64,000 bases of DNA from CAYFHQ01 sp964342805 (GCA_964342805.1 CAYFHQ010000001.1:1-64000), one strand, 5' to 3'. Positions 41,662 to 50,980 are shown, counted from the first letter of the stretch. Translations and numbers: made by a program. The notes: generated by a model from the sequence alone, not told the origin.

Positions 41662-42624
41662 TTAAAGGTTTAAGTCTTCATCCGACAAGACGATGGTCTT
41701 TCCGGACAACTTGGCCCACTGGAACTCTTCTATTAGGTCTTTCGCTGACAGGGCTTCCCGCCGACTAATCAAACCACTTTTCCACCCAAGGAGGCCCATA
41801 ATGTCCTCTGGTCTCCAGCCTTGGTCTCGGAGGTAACCCAGGTCCATGGCCTTGTGGCGCTTGGACAGGCGGTTGCCGTCGTCTCCAAGGATCAGAGGAA
41901 TGTGGCCATAGGTTGGGACTTCAAAACCCATTTGTTCCATGAGATAGATTTGGCGGGGGGTAGAGTCCAAAAGATCTTCCCCTCGTACAACCTCAGTGAT
42001 TCCCATGAGGCCGTCGTCCACGGTTACTGCCAGCTGATAGGCATGGACACCATCTGACCGCTGGACCATAAAGTCACCCACGTCCTGGGCTAGGTTTTGG
42101 CATACCCTGCCAAAGTGGAGGTCGTCAAAACAGATGGTCCGGTCTGGTACCAGGAGGCGTTTGGCCGGTGGTCGCCCTAAGGCCTTTTCAACCACTTGGT
42201 CCTCCGTCAACTCCCTGCAAGTCCCCCCATAGACCAGTAGGCCGTCCTCCCGGTGGGGAGCAGAGGCCGCCCGTAGTTCCTTTCTTGTGCAAAAACATGG
42301 ATAAACCAGATCCTTCTGCTCAAGGTCCCGCAGGTAACCTTCATAAAGGTCTCTCCGCTGGTCCTGGTTATAGGGTCCATGGTCTCCACCAAGGTCGGGG
42401 CCCTCTGTCCAGGTCAAGCCCAACCATTTTAGGTCATCGATGATCAAGTCGGTCCATTCTTGTTTGGACCGCTGGGGGTCCAGGTCTTCCACCCGAAGGA
42501 CCATGTCTCCCCCTTGGGCCTTCATGGACAGCCAGGCCACCAGGCCCGCCCATACATTGCCCAAGTGCATTCGACCAGAAGGACTGGGGGCAAACCGTCC
42601 CCTGGGTGTTGTTGAATCTATCAT
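41662..42624 (-). CDS. gluQRS: Glutamyl-Q tRNA(Asp) synthetase
   Basis: Activates glutamate and attaches it to the queuosine base at position 34 of tRNA-Asp. 320 residues, a truncated glutamyl-tRNA synthetase lacking the anticodon-binding domain. It has the HIGH-like GRMHLGN motif, Zn-binding cysteines around CFCTRKE and GGTC, and the KMSKS-like LSKRH. It acts only if the cell makes queuosine, so it fits the queDEC operon 27 kb away. It stands alone with a GAGGT site and its own terminator. Confidence 0.93.
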   Translation of the reverse strand: MIDSTTPRGRFAPSPSGRMHLGNVWAGLVAWLSMKAQGGDMVLRVEDLDPQRSKQEWTDLIIDDLKWLGLTWTEGPDLGGDHGPYNQDQRRDLYEGYLRDLEQKDLVYPCFCTRKELRAASAPHREDGLLVYGGTCRELTEDQVVEKALGRPPAKRLLVPDRTICFDDLHFGRVCQNLAQDVGDFMVQRSDGVHAYQLAVTVDDGLMGITEVVRGEDLLDSTPRQIYLMEQMGFEVPTYGHIPLILGDDGNRLSKRHKAMDLGYLRDQGWRPEDIMGLLGWKSGLISRREALSAKDLIEEFQWAKLSGKTIVLSDEDLNL

Positions 42625-42696
42625 ATATACCTCAATTATGGCTTTCGCCTTGTTTCGTCTTCCCTAACATCAGTAATTCTAGTATAACAAAGTTGC

Positions 42697-43089
42697 CTAG
42701 GTCATCCAACGGTGGAGGAAGAAGGCCAGGACAGACGTGGCTCCCCCAAGGCAGGTTCCCCAAACTAAGTCAATAATGGTAATGGCCAGGGGCCAGTCTT
42801 TGAGGGTTGCCAGGTTGGTCAAGTCATAAGTGGCATAGGTAAAGAAACCAAAGAGGGCGCCGTAGAGGAGGGCCACCTGCCAGTCCCCCTTGTCCACTGC
42901 AGGCTTCACTGCAAAGAAGACAAGCCCAGCAATATAGATCAGATAAAAGGCTCCACCTGCAAACCAGTTGGGGCTGTCCGCCATAATGAAGCCAATGTGC
43001 TTGCGATAGAGGTCCTTGGCAACCACTGCCAACCAGACGATATCGATGGCAAAAAAACTCACCAGGGTAATCAAATACAATCGAATCAT
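42697..43089 (-). CDS. DUF2177 family membrane protein
   Basis: 130 residues with four predicted membrane helices. The N-terminal LYLITLVSFFAIDIVWLAVV and the later YGALFGFFTYATYDLTNLATL (parts YGALFG and TYATYDLTN) are typical of DUF2177, a family of unknown function. The start is set by GGGAG before the inner ATG. Divergent from the glycosyltransferase gene. Confidence 0.85.
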   Translation of the reverse strand: MIRLYLITLVSFFAIDIVWLAVVAKDLYRKHIGFIMADSPNWFAGGAFYLIYIAGLVFFAVKPAVDKGDWQVALLYGALFGFFTYATYDLTNLATLKDWPLAITIIDLVWGTCLGGATSVLAFFLHRWMT

Positions 43090-43208
43090 GGGTACTCCCT
43101 TCCCTTCTACTCCATAAGAACGCCTTTCTTTCATCCATACCCAAACTTTTCCCCTTGTTTCAGGGTGGAAAAATTCGGTATGATTGTTATAGGGACGAAG
43201 GAGGACAT

Positions 43209-44315
43209 ATGAAAAAAATTATGATCTTAACGGCTTCCACTGGGGCAGGACATAACCAGGTGGCAAAAACCTTGGAGTATGAGCTATCCCAAAAGGGCTA
43301 TGATATAAAACGAGTGGATTTTATAAGAGAGCAAGGTAAGGTACTGGAACTCCTGGTGGAGGAGGGCTATGATGTCCTGGCCACCAAGTTTCCAGAAACA
43401 TACGGCCGGCTATACAATATCAGTAACCGGGAATGGATTAACGGCCCCTTTGCCAACATGGTGGTGGCGGCAGAATACCGGCGGGCCAAGCAGCTGGTCC
43501 TGGAATACCAGCCAGACCTGATTATCGGTACTCACACCTTTGCTGTTAGTGTGTTCAAACGCCTCAAGGTCAAGGGCCATTACAAGGGTCCCTTCGTTTC
43601 CATGGTGACAGACTTTGAAGCCCACTACGCTTATGTGAGTGACCTAGTGGACCTCTATATTACAGGGAGTGAGTTCACCAATGAAAGTCTGGTGGACAAG
43701 GGCATTGACCCTGACAGGACCATGAACCTAGGGATTCCCGTCCACCCCAAGTTTTACAGCCCAACGGGCATAGTCAGGGAGGTTGACAGCCCCTTCACGG
43801 TCCTCCTCATGGGCGGTAGCATGGGCCTAGAACCCATGAAAAAGGCCTTCCTCAACCTCATGGCCATGGAGCGTAACATGAAGCTCTACGTGGTTTGTGG
43901 GCGAAATGAAAACCTCAAGGAAGAACTGACGGGTCTAGTCCAGGACAATCCTAGCCAAATGGAGATTGATATCCTAGGCTTCACCGACAAGGTCCACGAA
44001 CTCATGGATCTGTCTGACGTGATCATTACCAAGCCCGGTGGCCTGACCGTTTCAGAGTCACTGGTCAAGCAACTCCCCATGATTGTCCCCTACTTCATAC
44101 CAGGCCAGGAAGCGGAGAACCTTGACTTCCTCACCCTGGCCAACATTGCTGTTGAAGTTCGAGACGTCAAGCGGCTGGACAAGATCGTAAGCTACCTCAT
44201 GGACCACCCCATTCGGGTGGAAGGCATGCGGCAAGAAATGGCTTACATCTCCCGCCACCACAGCTTGGAGGCTGTAGTCAACCAGTTGGAGTCCTATGTA
44301 AAAGAAAGTGAATAA
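43209..44315 (+). CDS. MGDG synthase/UgtP-type glycolipid glycosyltransferase
   Basis: 368 residues, a GT28-type glycosyltransferase of the monogalactosyl-diacylglycerol synthase group that adds glucose or galactose to diacylglycerol at the inner membrane face. The N-terminal ILTASTGAGHNQVAKTLE is the family start, and KPGGLTVSESLVKQLPMIV the sugar-nucleotide site near the C-terminus. The ATG lies 4 bases after AAGGAGG. UDP-sugar donors could come from galE. The acceptor is inferred from the family. Confidence 0.9.
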   Translation: MKKIMILTASTGAGHNQVAKTLEYELSQKGYDIKRVDFIREQGKVLELLVEEGYDVLATKFPETYGRLYNISNREWINGPFANMVVAAEYRRAKQLVLEYQPDLIIGTHTFAVSVFKRLKVKGHYKGPFVSMVTDFEAHYAYVSDLVDLYITGSEFTNESLVDKGIDPDRTMNLGIPVHPKFYSPTGIVREVDSPFTVLLMGGSMGLEPMKKAFLNLMAMERNMKLYVVCGRNENLKEELTGLVQDNPSQMEIDILGFTDKVHELMDLSDVIITKPGGLTVSESLVKQLPMIVPYFIPGQEAENLDFLTLANIAVEVRDVKRLDKIVSYLMDHPIRVEGMRQEMAYISRHHSLEAVVNQLESYVKESE

Positions 44316-44336
44316 GGTGGTTTACCGCATTTAAAA

Positions 44337-44366
44337 ACAGGTTGCCGGTCGGCAGCCTGTTTTTTG
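44337..44366 (+). terminator. Terminator after the glycosyltransferase gene
   Basis: ACAGGTTGCC/GGCAGCCTGT stem (one mismatch) with a 4-base loop and a run of six T. Confidence 0.88.
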
Positions 44367-44379
44367 AGTTTGAATTGTA

Positions 44380-44502
44380 GAGACTGTAGAAAACTCTCTC
44401 AGACAAGGCGCGGCTGCAAGATGGTTGGTGAGCGATCTTTAGGATCGTGATCCAGCCTGCTTGTGGCCAGCAACGCAGTATGAGGGAGTTTTATACGGTC
44501 TC
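44380..44502. repeat. Long imperfect palindromic element of about 123 bases
   Basis: The ends GAGACTGTAGAAAACTCTCTCA (in two parts, 44380-44401) and the matching right arm 44481-44502 are inverted copies with a few mismatches. The interior is also nearly self-complementary down to a GATC-TTTAG-GATC centre, so the whole can fold into one long hairpin. It resembles a small non-coding mobile or REP-like repeat. It has supplied the last codons and stop of the hemerythrin gene. Only this one copy is seen in the window. Confidence 0.6.
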
Positions 44503-44907
44503 AAATCTTTCATGGTAGAACTGTCCCAACTGCCGATCATAATGATCAATATGGGCATGGAGCCACCGCTGGACGGTCTCACTGACCTGTATGAGTTCCT
44601 CCGTCCCAGGAGGCTCATGCTGGTAGGCCGTCAATATTTCCTGAATCAAGTCCCGAAACTCGTCATGGGAGGCCTTGTGCTCTTGGAAGTTGGGATAACC
44701 AATCTCCTTCTGCAGGGCCTCTTCATGGATCATATGGGACTGGACATAAAACTTTAAAAAACCAACTAAGGCGTTATAGTGGTCCCCATTTTGGTCTCCG
44801 CGCATTTTCTCGTAGAGTATAGCATACTGCTCAACGATCACACGGTGCTCCTGATCAATGGAGTCCACGCCCACTTTCATACTATCATTCCATTGTAATG
44901 CCTTCAT
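44491..44907 (-). CDS. Bacteriohemerythrin
   Basis: Di-iron oxygen-binding protein of 138 residues. Ligand groups are all visible: LQWNDSMKVGVDSIDQEH, HMIHEE, QEHKASHDEF and HAHIDHYDRQL. The start is the ATG that keeps the conserved Trp; it overlaps the end of the giant kinase gene by 23 bases, so the two are coupled. The last residues (Glu-Thr-Val-stop) come from the palindromic element. It may deliver or sense oxygen in a microaerobic or anaerobic cell and may feed the PAS-EAL kinase. Confidence 0.92.
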   Translation of the reverse strand: MKALQWNDSMKVGVDSIDQEHRVIVEQYAILYEKMRGDQNGDHYNALVGFLKFYVQSHMIHEEALQKEIGYPNFQEHKASHDEFRDLIQEILTAYQHEPPGTEELIQVSETVQRWLHAHIDHYDRQLGQFYHERFETV

Positions 44908-47900
44908 TACTGCGCCCCCCAGCACGGATTGGCAGGGTGATCACAAAGGTGGTCCCTACCCCATACTCTGACGTACAGGTCACGGTCCCCTGGTGCTCTT
45001 CCTCAATGATCTTCTGTGTGATTCCCAAACCTAAACCACTGCCAATGCCTTCCCCTTTTGTTGTAAAAAACGGCTCAAATATCTTGTTCATGGTCTCTTG
45101 GGTCATACCGATTCCTGTGTCCCTAAAGGTCACTTGTACATGGTCGTCACTTTTGGACAAGAGGATATAAATCTGACCCAATCCATCTAGATTCTTTTCA
45201 ATTATAGCATGGGTTGCGTTAATGATCATATTCATAAACACTTGTTTGAGTTTAGAAGAGTAGCCTTCAATCTCGTAGCGCTCGTCATCTTCCTTATCAA
45301 AAATGATCTCTGCATGGTACTTGTACTCGTTTTTGGTGATCAGCATGACATTTTCAATGTCTGACACCAGGTTCACCGTCTCGACTACTAAGTTTTCAGC
45401 ATGGAAAATGAAGCGTTTCAATCCTTGGGCAATGTCTCCAATCTGGTTGACACCCACAGTCACATCCTCAATGGCCTCCATGAGGTCCTCTAGGTCAAGA
45501 TCTCCTTGTTTAGCCTTGTCCAAGACGTCATGTATGTACTCCACATTGGTCTTTACAAAGGACAGGGGATTGTTGATCTCATGCATAATACCCGAGGTCA
45601 ACATGCCTAAAGAAGCCACCTTGTCCTGCTCTATGAGCTTGTTGTGGAAGTCTTGATTAATGCGAACCAACTCCCGCTCATAGGTGGTGTCATTCTGCAC
45701 AGACACATAGCCCGTAATATGGTTGTCCTCCAAAACAGGATATATTGAGGCTGCAGACCAGAAATACGTCCCGTCCTTCTTTCGATTATGGAACTCACCC
45801 GACCAGGTTTCTCCCCGGCCCAGGGTCCGCCACATGTCCTCATAAAAGCTGTCAGACTGTTCATTACTGGACAAAATCCCCGTCTCTTTACCCAGTACCT
45901 CTTCCTGGGTAAAACCAGTCACCTGCTCAAACTTGTCATTCACATACTCAATATGGCCCTTGGGGTCAGCAATGATAATAATAGACCCACTCTGATCAAT
46001 GGCCTTGTTGATCTTGCTCAGTTCCCTACTATGTTTGAGGTCCTTGGTAATGTCATTGACAATACAAACAAAGGTGGATGACTGGTCAAACTCGTCATAG
46101 AGGGTGCTGATATGCCAGCGACAAAAGAGCTGTTCATTGGCCCTGTTGACATTGGCTATGACCTGGTCCACCACTTGGTTTTTAATTACCTGGTTGAGGG
46201 CCACATTGAGGGCTGTCTGGTCATCCACACCTGAAACCAACTTGACCAAGTTTTGAAGCTTGGCTTCCGATGCGCTATAGCCGAAGATCTCTTCACACGC
46301 CCTATTCCATTGCAAGACACGCAAGTCGTCCGACAAGAGGATCATGCCCGAGGGGGCGTCCTGGAAGGCCTTGAGGTAGGAATAACTCAAGCCTATGAGT
46401 TCCATTTCCTCTTCGTCAATGTTGTCTGCAAACTCCAAATACAAGTGCATGCGGCCACTGTCGTGGAAGGACTCCACAGAAAGTAATACCCTAAGGGGTT
46501 GGCCTGTCTTGGCCTTAAGCTTAACCATAATTGACTGCTCGTCCCGGTGGTCGACCACATGTTGTAAGTGGAGGCTAATGAGATCTTTTTCCTCTTCGGT
46601 CACCAAGTCAATAAAGGGTTTGCCGTTGAGTTCATACAAGGAATAGCCCAAATACCGGGCAAATTCTGGACTGACAGCTACGCAGTTCATTTCCTTATCT
46701 AGGGGCTGGATAATGACACGACCATTTTCAAAGTGTTCTCTAACAGGACTGTATTCCTTTTCAATTTTTTGTAGCTGGGTACCCAGGGTTTCGTGGATCT
46801 GGGCCAATTTTTCTTGAAGCTGGGCCACACTGGTGGGCTTGTCAAATAGGAAGCCCTGGACCCGGTTACAATTCCTAGCCTCCATAAATTCCAGTTGTTC
46901 CAGTTCCTCAACCCCTTCTGCAATCACCCGGATATTGAGGTTCTTGCACATGCCAATAATGGCCTTGAGGATCAAGACATCGTCTACAGAGCTGGATATG
47001 GACTGGACAAAACTCTTGTCAATCTTGACAAAATCAATTTGGTTGAGGCGTATCCGTTCAAAAGAGGAATAGCCCCGGCCGAAGTCATCTACTGCCAAGG
47101 AGAAACCAGCGTGCTTGAGTTTGTCCAGTTCTTTAAAGGGCACTTCCTGGCCCGCTTCCTCTGTTATTTCAACGACTAGGCACTTGGGGTCCACGTGGAG
47201 TTCCCTGACTAAGGCAATCATATAGTCAATAAACTTGCCCTTGGACAAGCTAACTGGGGACACATTAATGTGGTACCTGAACAGCAAGCCTTTTGGGGCC
47301 CAACCCTTGACCAAGAGAACTGCCTGCTCCATGACCCACTTGTCGATTTCTTCAATATAGCCCATGTTTTCTGCATAGGCAATAAACTCCCCTGGGCTCA
47401 CATTGCCGTAAACCGGGTGTTGCCAACGAATGAGAAACTCAAAGGCTTCGATGGTCCGGTCAACTATATTGACAATGGCCTGCATGTGGAGGGTCATTTG
47501 CTTGCGCTCCACGGCATGGAGTAAGTCTAGTTTAAGGTCATGGGACCGGGAGTAAACCTGGCCATGGCCTGCCACACGGATCACGTTAAACTCCTGGGGC
47601 AAGAAGGTCTTGCGAACGGTCATGATCTCGTCTATACGGTCACGACTGATCTGGCCGTGGTCGGATATGGATATCCGGGTACGGACCATGAGGTTGCTCG
47701 TCGGCGAGGTTTCACTGCAGGAAAACACCAAAAGGAAACGATTGAGGGCGTTCACAATGTTGGTCAAGTCCCCATGGCTATAGATCAGGATTTCTGTAGA
47801 GTCACTGACCACCCTGGCATGGACCAGGTACATATGGAGGACTTTTTGAAGTTGACCCACTGTACAGGACAGTTTTTCCCGGATAACGGCTGGGTCATTG

Positions 47901-48724
47901 GTGTTCAAAAACAGACTGACATTGATCAGCCTTGAAGGCAACTGGGCTGTGGCCATTTTCAGGCGACTGGTTAAGTTGGACAAGAGGTCCCGGTTACCGT
48001 CGTTGAAGAAGTTGATATTGTGGAGGTAGACCGCAGAAAACATTCGGCTGTCATACCGCATGGGGTGGATATCCATTTTAAAGGTAATTTCATGGTCGGT
48101 TTGCTTGTTCCTTAAAGACAATAATTCGTCCGAGTTGAGACACTTGACCCCGTCCACGGTTACAGTACAGGTGCCCGATGAAGGACCAAGGAGTTCTTCC
48201 ATGGTTTCAATTTCAGACCAATGGTGCATGCCTAGTTCGGAAAGGATGGTCTGGTTCATATAAACCACCTTACCCGTAAGGATATTGTCTGTGGTTACAA
48301 TCATGACCCCTTCGTCCACACCGTCGACCAGGGTGGAAATGTCCAGTTTTTCTGGAATGAACTCTTCTGCCAACTGGGTCGGCTGAATATGAGAAACCAG
48401 GTACTCCTCGTCCCCAAATTGTATGGGGTAGCTGATCACTTGGACATGATAAAGAACCCCACTCATGAGCTTGTGAATGAAGTTAAAGTAATTGCGGTTT
48501 TCTTTTTTTGCATTTTGCATTTCGGCGAATACGGCGTCTCGACTGTATGTATTGATTTCATTAATGGACATGCTCAGCAATTGGTCTCGGCTATATCCAT
48601 AGAACTCCACGGCCTTGTGGTTGACGTCAATCAATTGTCCCAATTGTGGATCAATGATCATTAGAATGGCAGGTGAATTCATGAACAGCGCTTGATAGGT
48701 GTGTTCGTTTTGATATAAGTCCAT
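44885..48724 (-). CDS. Giant PAS-EAL-PAS-PAS-PAS histidine kinase
   Basis: About 1279 residues, no membrane helices. Order: N-terminal PAS (about 5-120), a second sensor-like region, a degenerate stretch in a GGDEF-like place (about 240-390), an EAL domain (about 405-650), three PAS-type modules (about 680-1030), HisKA with GIMHEINNPLS, and an ATPase domain with DTGIGM and GSGLGLGI. The EAL motif reads EFL, but the other catalytic residues of cyclic-di-GMP phosphodiesterases are kept (VEITEEA, DDFGRGYSS, KIDKSF, AEGVEE, QGFLFDKP). Binding or hydrolysis of cyclic-di-GMP may gate the kinase. The hemerythrin is translationally coupled. The start follows GAGGTGG. Confidence 0.88.
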   Translation of the reverse strand: MDLYQNEHTYQALFMNSPAILMIIDPQLGQLIDVNHKAVEFYGYSRDQLLSMSINEINTYSRDAVFAEMQNAKKENRNYFNFIHKLMSGVLYHVQVISYPIQFGDEEYLVSHIQPTQLAEEFIPEKLDISTLVDGVDEGVMIVTTDNILTGKVVYMNQTILSELGMHHWSEIETMEELLGPSSGTCTVTVDGVKCLNSDELLSLRNKQTDHEITFKMDIHPMRYDSRMFSAVYLHNINFFNDGNRDLLSNLTSRLKMATAQLPSRLINVSLFLNTNDPAVIREKLSCTVGQLQKVLHMYLVHARVVSDSTEILIYSHGDLTNIVNALNRFLLVFSCSETSPTSNLMVRTRISISDHGQISRDRIDEIMTVRKTFLPQEFNVIRVAGHGQVYSRSHDLKLDLLHAVERKQMTLHMQAIVNIVDRTIEAFEFLIRWQHPVYGNVSPGEFIAYAENMGYIEEIDKWVMEQAVLLVKGWAPKGLLFRYHINVSPVSLSKGKFIDYMIALVRELHVDPKCLVVEITEEAGQEVPFKELDKLKHAGFSLAVDDFGRGYSSFERIRLNQIDFVKIDKSFVQSISSSVDDVLILKAIIGMCKNLNIRVIAEGVEELEQLEFMEARNCNRVQGFLFDKPTSVAQLQEKLAQIHETLGTQLQKIEKEYSPVREHFENGRVIIQPLDKEMNCVAVSPEFARYLGYSLYELNGKPFIDLVTEEEKDLISLHLQHVVDHRDEQSIMVKLKAKTGQPLRVLLSVESFHDSGRMHLYLEFADNIDEEEMELIGLSYSYLKAFQDAPSGMILLSDDLRVLQWNRACEEIFGYSASEAKLQNLVKLVSGVDDQTALNVALNQVIKNQVVDQVIANVNRANEQLFCRWHISTLYDEFDQSSTFVCIVNDITKDLKHSRELSKINKAIDQSGSIIIIADPKGHIEYVNDKFEQVTGFTQEEVLGKETGILSSNEQSDSFYEDMWRTLGRGETWSGEFHNRKKDGTYFWSAASIYPVLEDNHITGYVSVQNDTTYERELVRINQDFHNKLIEQDKVASLGMLTSGIMHEINNPLSFVKTNVEYIHDVLDKAKQGDLDLEDLMEAIEDVTVGVNQIGDIAQGLKRFIFHAENLVVETVNLVSDIENVMLITKNEYKYHAEIIFDKEDDERYEIEGYSSKLKQVFMNMIINATHAIIEKNLDGLGQIYILLSKSDDHVQVTFRDTGIGMTQETMNKIFEPFFTTKGEGIGSGLGLGITQKIIEEEHQGTVTCTSEYGVGTTFVITLPIRAGGRSNEGITME

Positions 48725-49011
48725 AGGCCACCTCAAGTTTGGTTTTTCAATTCATACCCGGATGGTTGGGGATGTGGACAGGAAAAAAGTGGCCTCTTAT
48801 TCAAGACGAAAGTATTTATGCGTGTCTCAAGCACAGTCTTAAAACGTATCATGCAACGGAATCACATCCTATTCGATGCAAGCTTATGCTTAACTTGTTA
48901 CTGTTTGCTTATTTAGAACCTTTCCTCTTATTCATACATGAAATCAAACCAAGATTTATGTTATAATCGTATGACAAACGTGTGTTCTAATAAGAAGGAT
49001 AGGAAAATCGG
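48725..49011. promoter_or_regulatory. Upstream region of the restriction-modification gene
   Basis: About 287 bases between two divergent genes. A -10 TATAAT at 48962-48967 precedes the plus-strand methyltransferase-nuclease gene; the -35 is weak. The base composition turns AT-rich from about 48,780, marking the left edge of the island. No gene is seen in it. Confidence 0.5.
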
Positions 49012-50910
49012 ATGAGTAATAAAGAACTTAAAGCAATTTCAGTTTTTTCAGGTGCAATGGGATTGGATCTTGGAATGGAACATGCAGGTTTCAAAATCAA
49101 GGCGTGTGTAGAGCTTGATAAACATGCATGTGAAACGATAAGACTCAATAGACCAGAAATACAATTACACGAAGGCGATGTTGCCGAAATCTCCGGCAAT
49201 GAACTATTGAAATTGGCAGGAATCAAAAAAGGTGAACTTACGTTACTTTTTGGAGGACCTCCATGTCAATCATTCTCTACTGCTGGTAAAAGAAAATCGC
49301 TAAATGATATTAAAGGTAACTGTTTGCTAGAATTTATACGACTGATTGAGGAAATGAGGCCTGAATACTTCGTATTTGAAAATGTAAAAGGGCTACTTTC
49401 TGCTGCATTAAATCATAGACCAATTAGCGAACGAGGTAAGAATTTTCCACCGCTGGAAGATGACGAGAAGCCTGGTTCGGTCGTTAAATTAATACTGAGG
49501 AAGTTGTCAAGTATCGGGTATAAAACATCGTTTAAGCTTCTAAACAGTGCCGATTATGGTGTTCCACAAAAAAGAGAGCGCGTATTTTTTGTTGGAAGCA
49601 GGGATGGCTACGCAATACCTATTCCAGACCCAACACATTCAAACTTGATTGCAGACAACAAATTACGATGGGTGACATTTGGAGATGTAATGGACTCACT
49701 TTCAGATGTCAAACATACATACTCAAAATATTCTGCTGATAGACTTAAGTACATGAAAATGATCCCTAGAGGTGGCGGGAATTGGAGAGATCTTCCTGAC
49801 GATATCGCAAAGGTAGCTATGGGTGGTGCTTATAAATCTGGAGGTGGGAAAGTTGGATATTTTAGACGATTACATATTGATAGGCCTTCTCCAACTCTAG
49901 TAACTAGTCCACATCAGAAGTCAACAAATTTAGGTCACCCGAACGAAGACAGGCCTTTAAGTATTGAAGAGTATAAAGCGATCCAACAGTTTCCTTTGAC
50001 TTGGACTCTGTCAGGTCCACTTAGTGCTCAATATCGACAAATGGGGAATGCTGTTCCAGTAGGCCTTGGACATTCAATTGGAGAGGCAATTTTTGATCAT
50101 ATTTCTAACGTAAAAGGAGTAAAGCATTTGAATCCTCTAGAATACAATATAGTTTCAGAAGAGTTAAAATCATTCTATGATACCAGAATCAGCAAGCTTC
50201 TTGACAAAGATATCTTCCAAATATTAAAAAGAAAAAATCCCTATCTATATCGAGCATTTGGCACAAATGATGCCCATGAGTTTATCAGGGAAATACTGCT
50301 GGATAGTCAGACTTCATCAGACGAAACTCTGTTTGGAAGTTTCTTTGAAAGCACTGCAATACGCCTTGCGGAGAACGGCCAAAAATCAACAACTGACAGC
50401 GTAGATATGGAGGTTCGTCACCCAAACGATTCCATAGATTTGGTAGCAATAAAATCAGGCCCACATGTTTTTAACTCCCAAAGCGCACGGAAACAACGTG
50501 AGGCATTCGAAGCAGCACAACGCAGACTTCGTACCCATGCAGTTAGACCTATTATTGGCTATTGCTATGGTAGAAAAAAGCAAAGAGTTGATAGTAATAA
50601 AAATCATGATGTACTCGCAGGCCAAGCATTCTGGGCATATGTGACTGGTAACGAAAATTTTTATATAGACTTAATTCATATGGTTGGTAGAGCTGCAGAA
50701 GAACACAAGCAACATTTTGAGGATGCATGGAATCAATGTTTGAATAAGCAATATATGAGGTTCATGAAAGTATTCTGTAATGATACTGGTAATATAGAGT
50801 GGACAAGCGTTGTGCAGTACAACTCAGCTGAGGAAGTTCCACAAGAAATTAAAGATCGAATAAAATCAGCAGTAAAGCAGTCAGACAGCGTTAACGAGGT
50901 AAGTAACTGA
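49012..50910 (+). CDS. Fused C5-cytosine DNA methyltransferase and PmeII-like restriction endonuclease
   Basis: Single-chain restriction-modification protein, 632 residues. Residues about 6-365 are a C5 methyltransferase: motif I AISVFSGAMGLDLGME, motif IV GGPPCQSFS (catalytic Cys), motif VI FENVKGL, motif VIII QKRERVFF, motif X GNAVPVGLG. Residues about 385-632 match PmeII-type endonucleases: KRKNPYLYRA, EETLFGSFFE-like DETLFGSFFES, a nuclease core DSVDMEVRH followed by VAIKSGPHVFNS, and RPIIGYCYGR. Codons are AT-rich unlike the neighbours, and the gene stands alone, so horizontal transfer is likely. No separate nuclease, methylase or Vsr gene flanks it. Confidence 0.85.
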   Translation: MSNKELKAISVFSGAMGLDLGMEHAGFKIKACVELDKHACETIRLNRPEIQLHEGDVAEISGNELLKLAGIKKGELTLLFGGPPCQSFSTAGKRKSLNDIKGNCLLEFIRLIEEMRPEYFVFENVKGLLSAALNHRPISERGKNFPPLEDDEKPGSVVKLILRKLSSIGYKTSFKLLNSADYGVPQKRERVFFVGSRDGYAIPIPDPTHSNLIADNKLRWVTFGDVMDSLSDVKHTYSKYSADRLKYMKMIPRGGGNWRDLPDDIAKVAMGGAYKSGGGKVGYFRRLHIDRPSPTLVTSPHQKSTNLGHPNEDRPLSIEEYKAIQQFPLTWTLSGPLSAQYRQMGNAVPVGLGHSIGEAIFDHISNVKGVKHLNPLEYNIVSEELKSFYDTRISKLLDKDIFQILKRKNPYLYRAFGTNDAHEFIREILLDSQTSSDETLFGSFFESTAIRLAENGQKSTTDSVDMEVRHPNDSIDLVAIKSGPHVFNSQSARKQREAFEAAQRRLRTHAVRPIIGYCYGRKKQRVDSNKNHDVLAGQAFWAYVTGNENFYIDLIHMVGRAAEEHKQHFEDAWNQCLNKQYMRFMKVFCNDTGNIEWTSVVQYNSAEEVPQEIKDRIKSAVKQSDSVNEVSN

Positions 50911-50980
50911 TGATAACCTTAAGATTGGCTTCATAACTTATAGTATCCGCTGACTTGTTTCATTGCTACGAGGTAACCCA

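Noticed and set aside
49012..50910. Treating the methyltransferase and nuclease as two genes
   Set aside because: The frame is continuous from motif I through the nuclease domain, with no internal ribosome site that would give a convincing second start.
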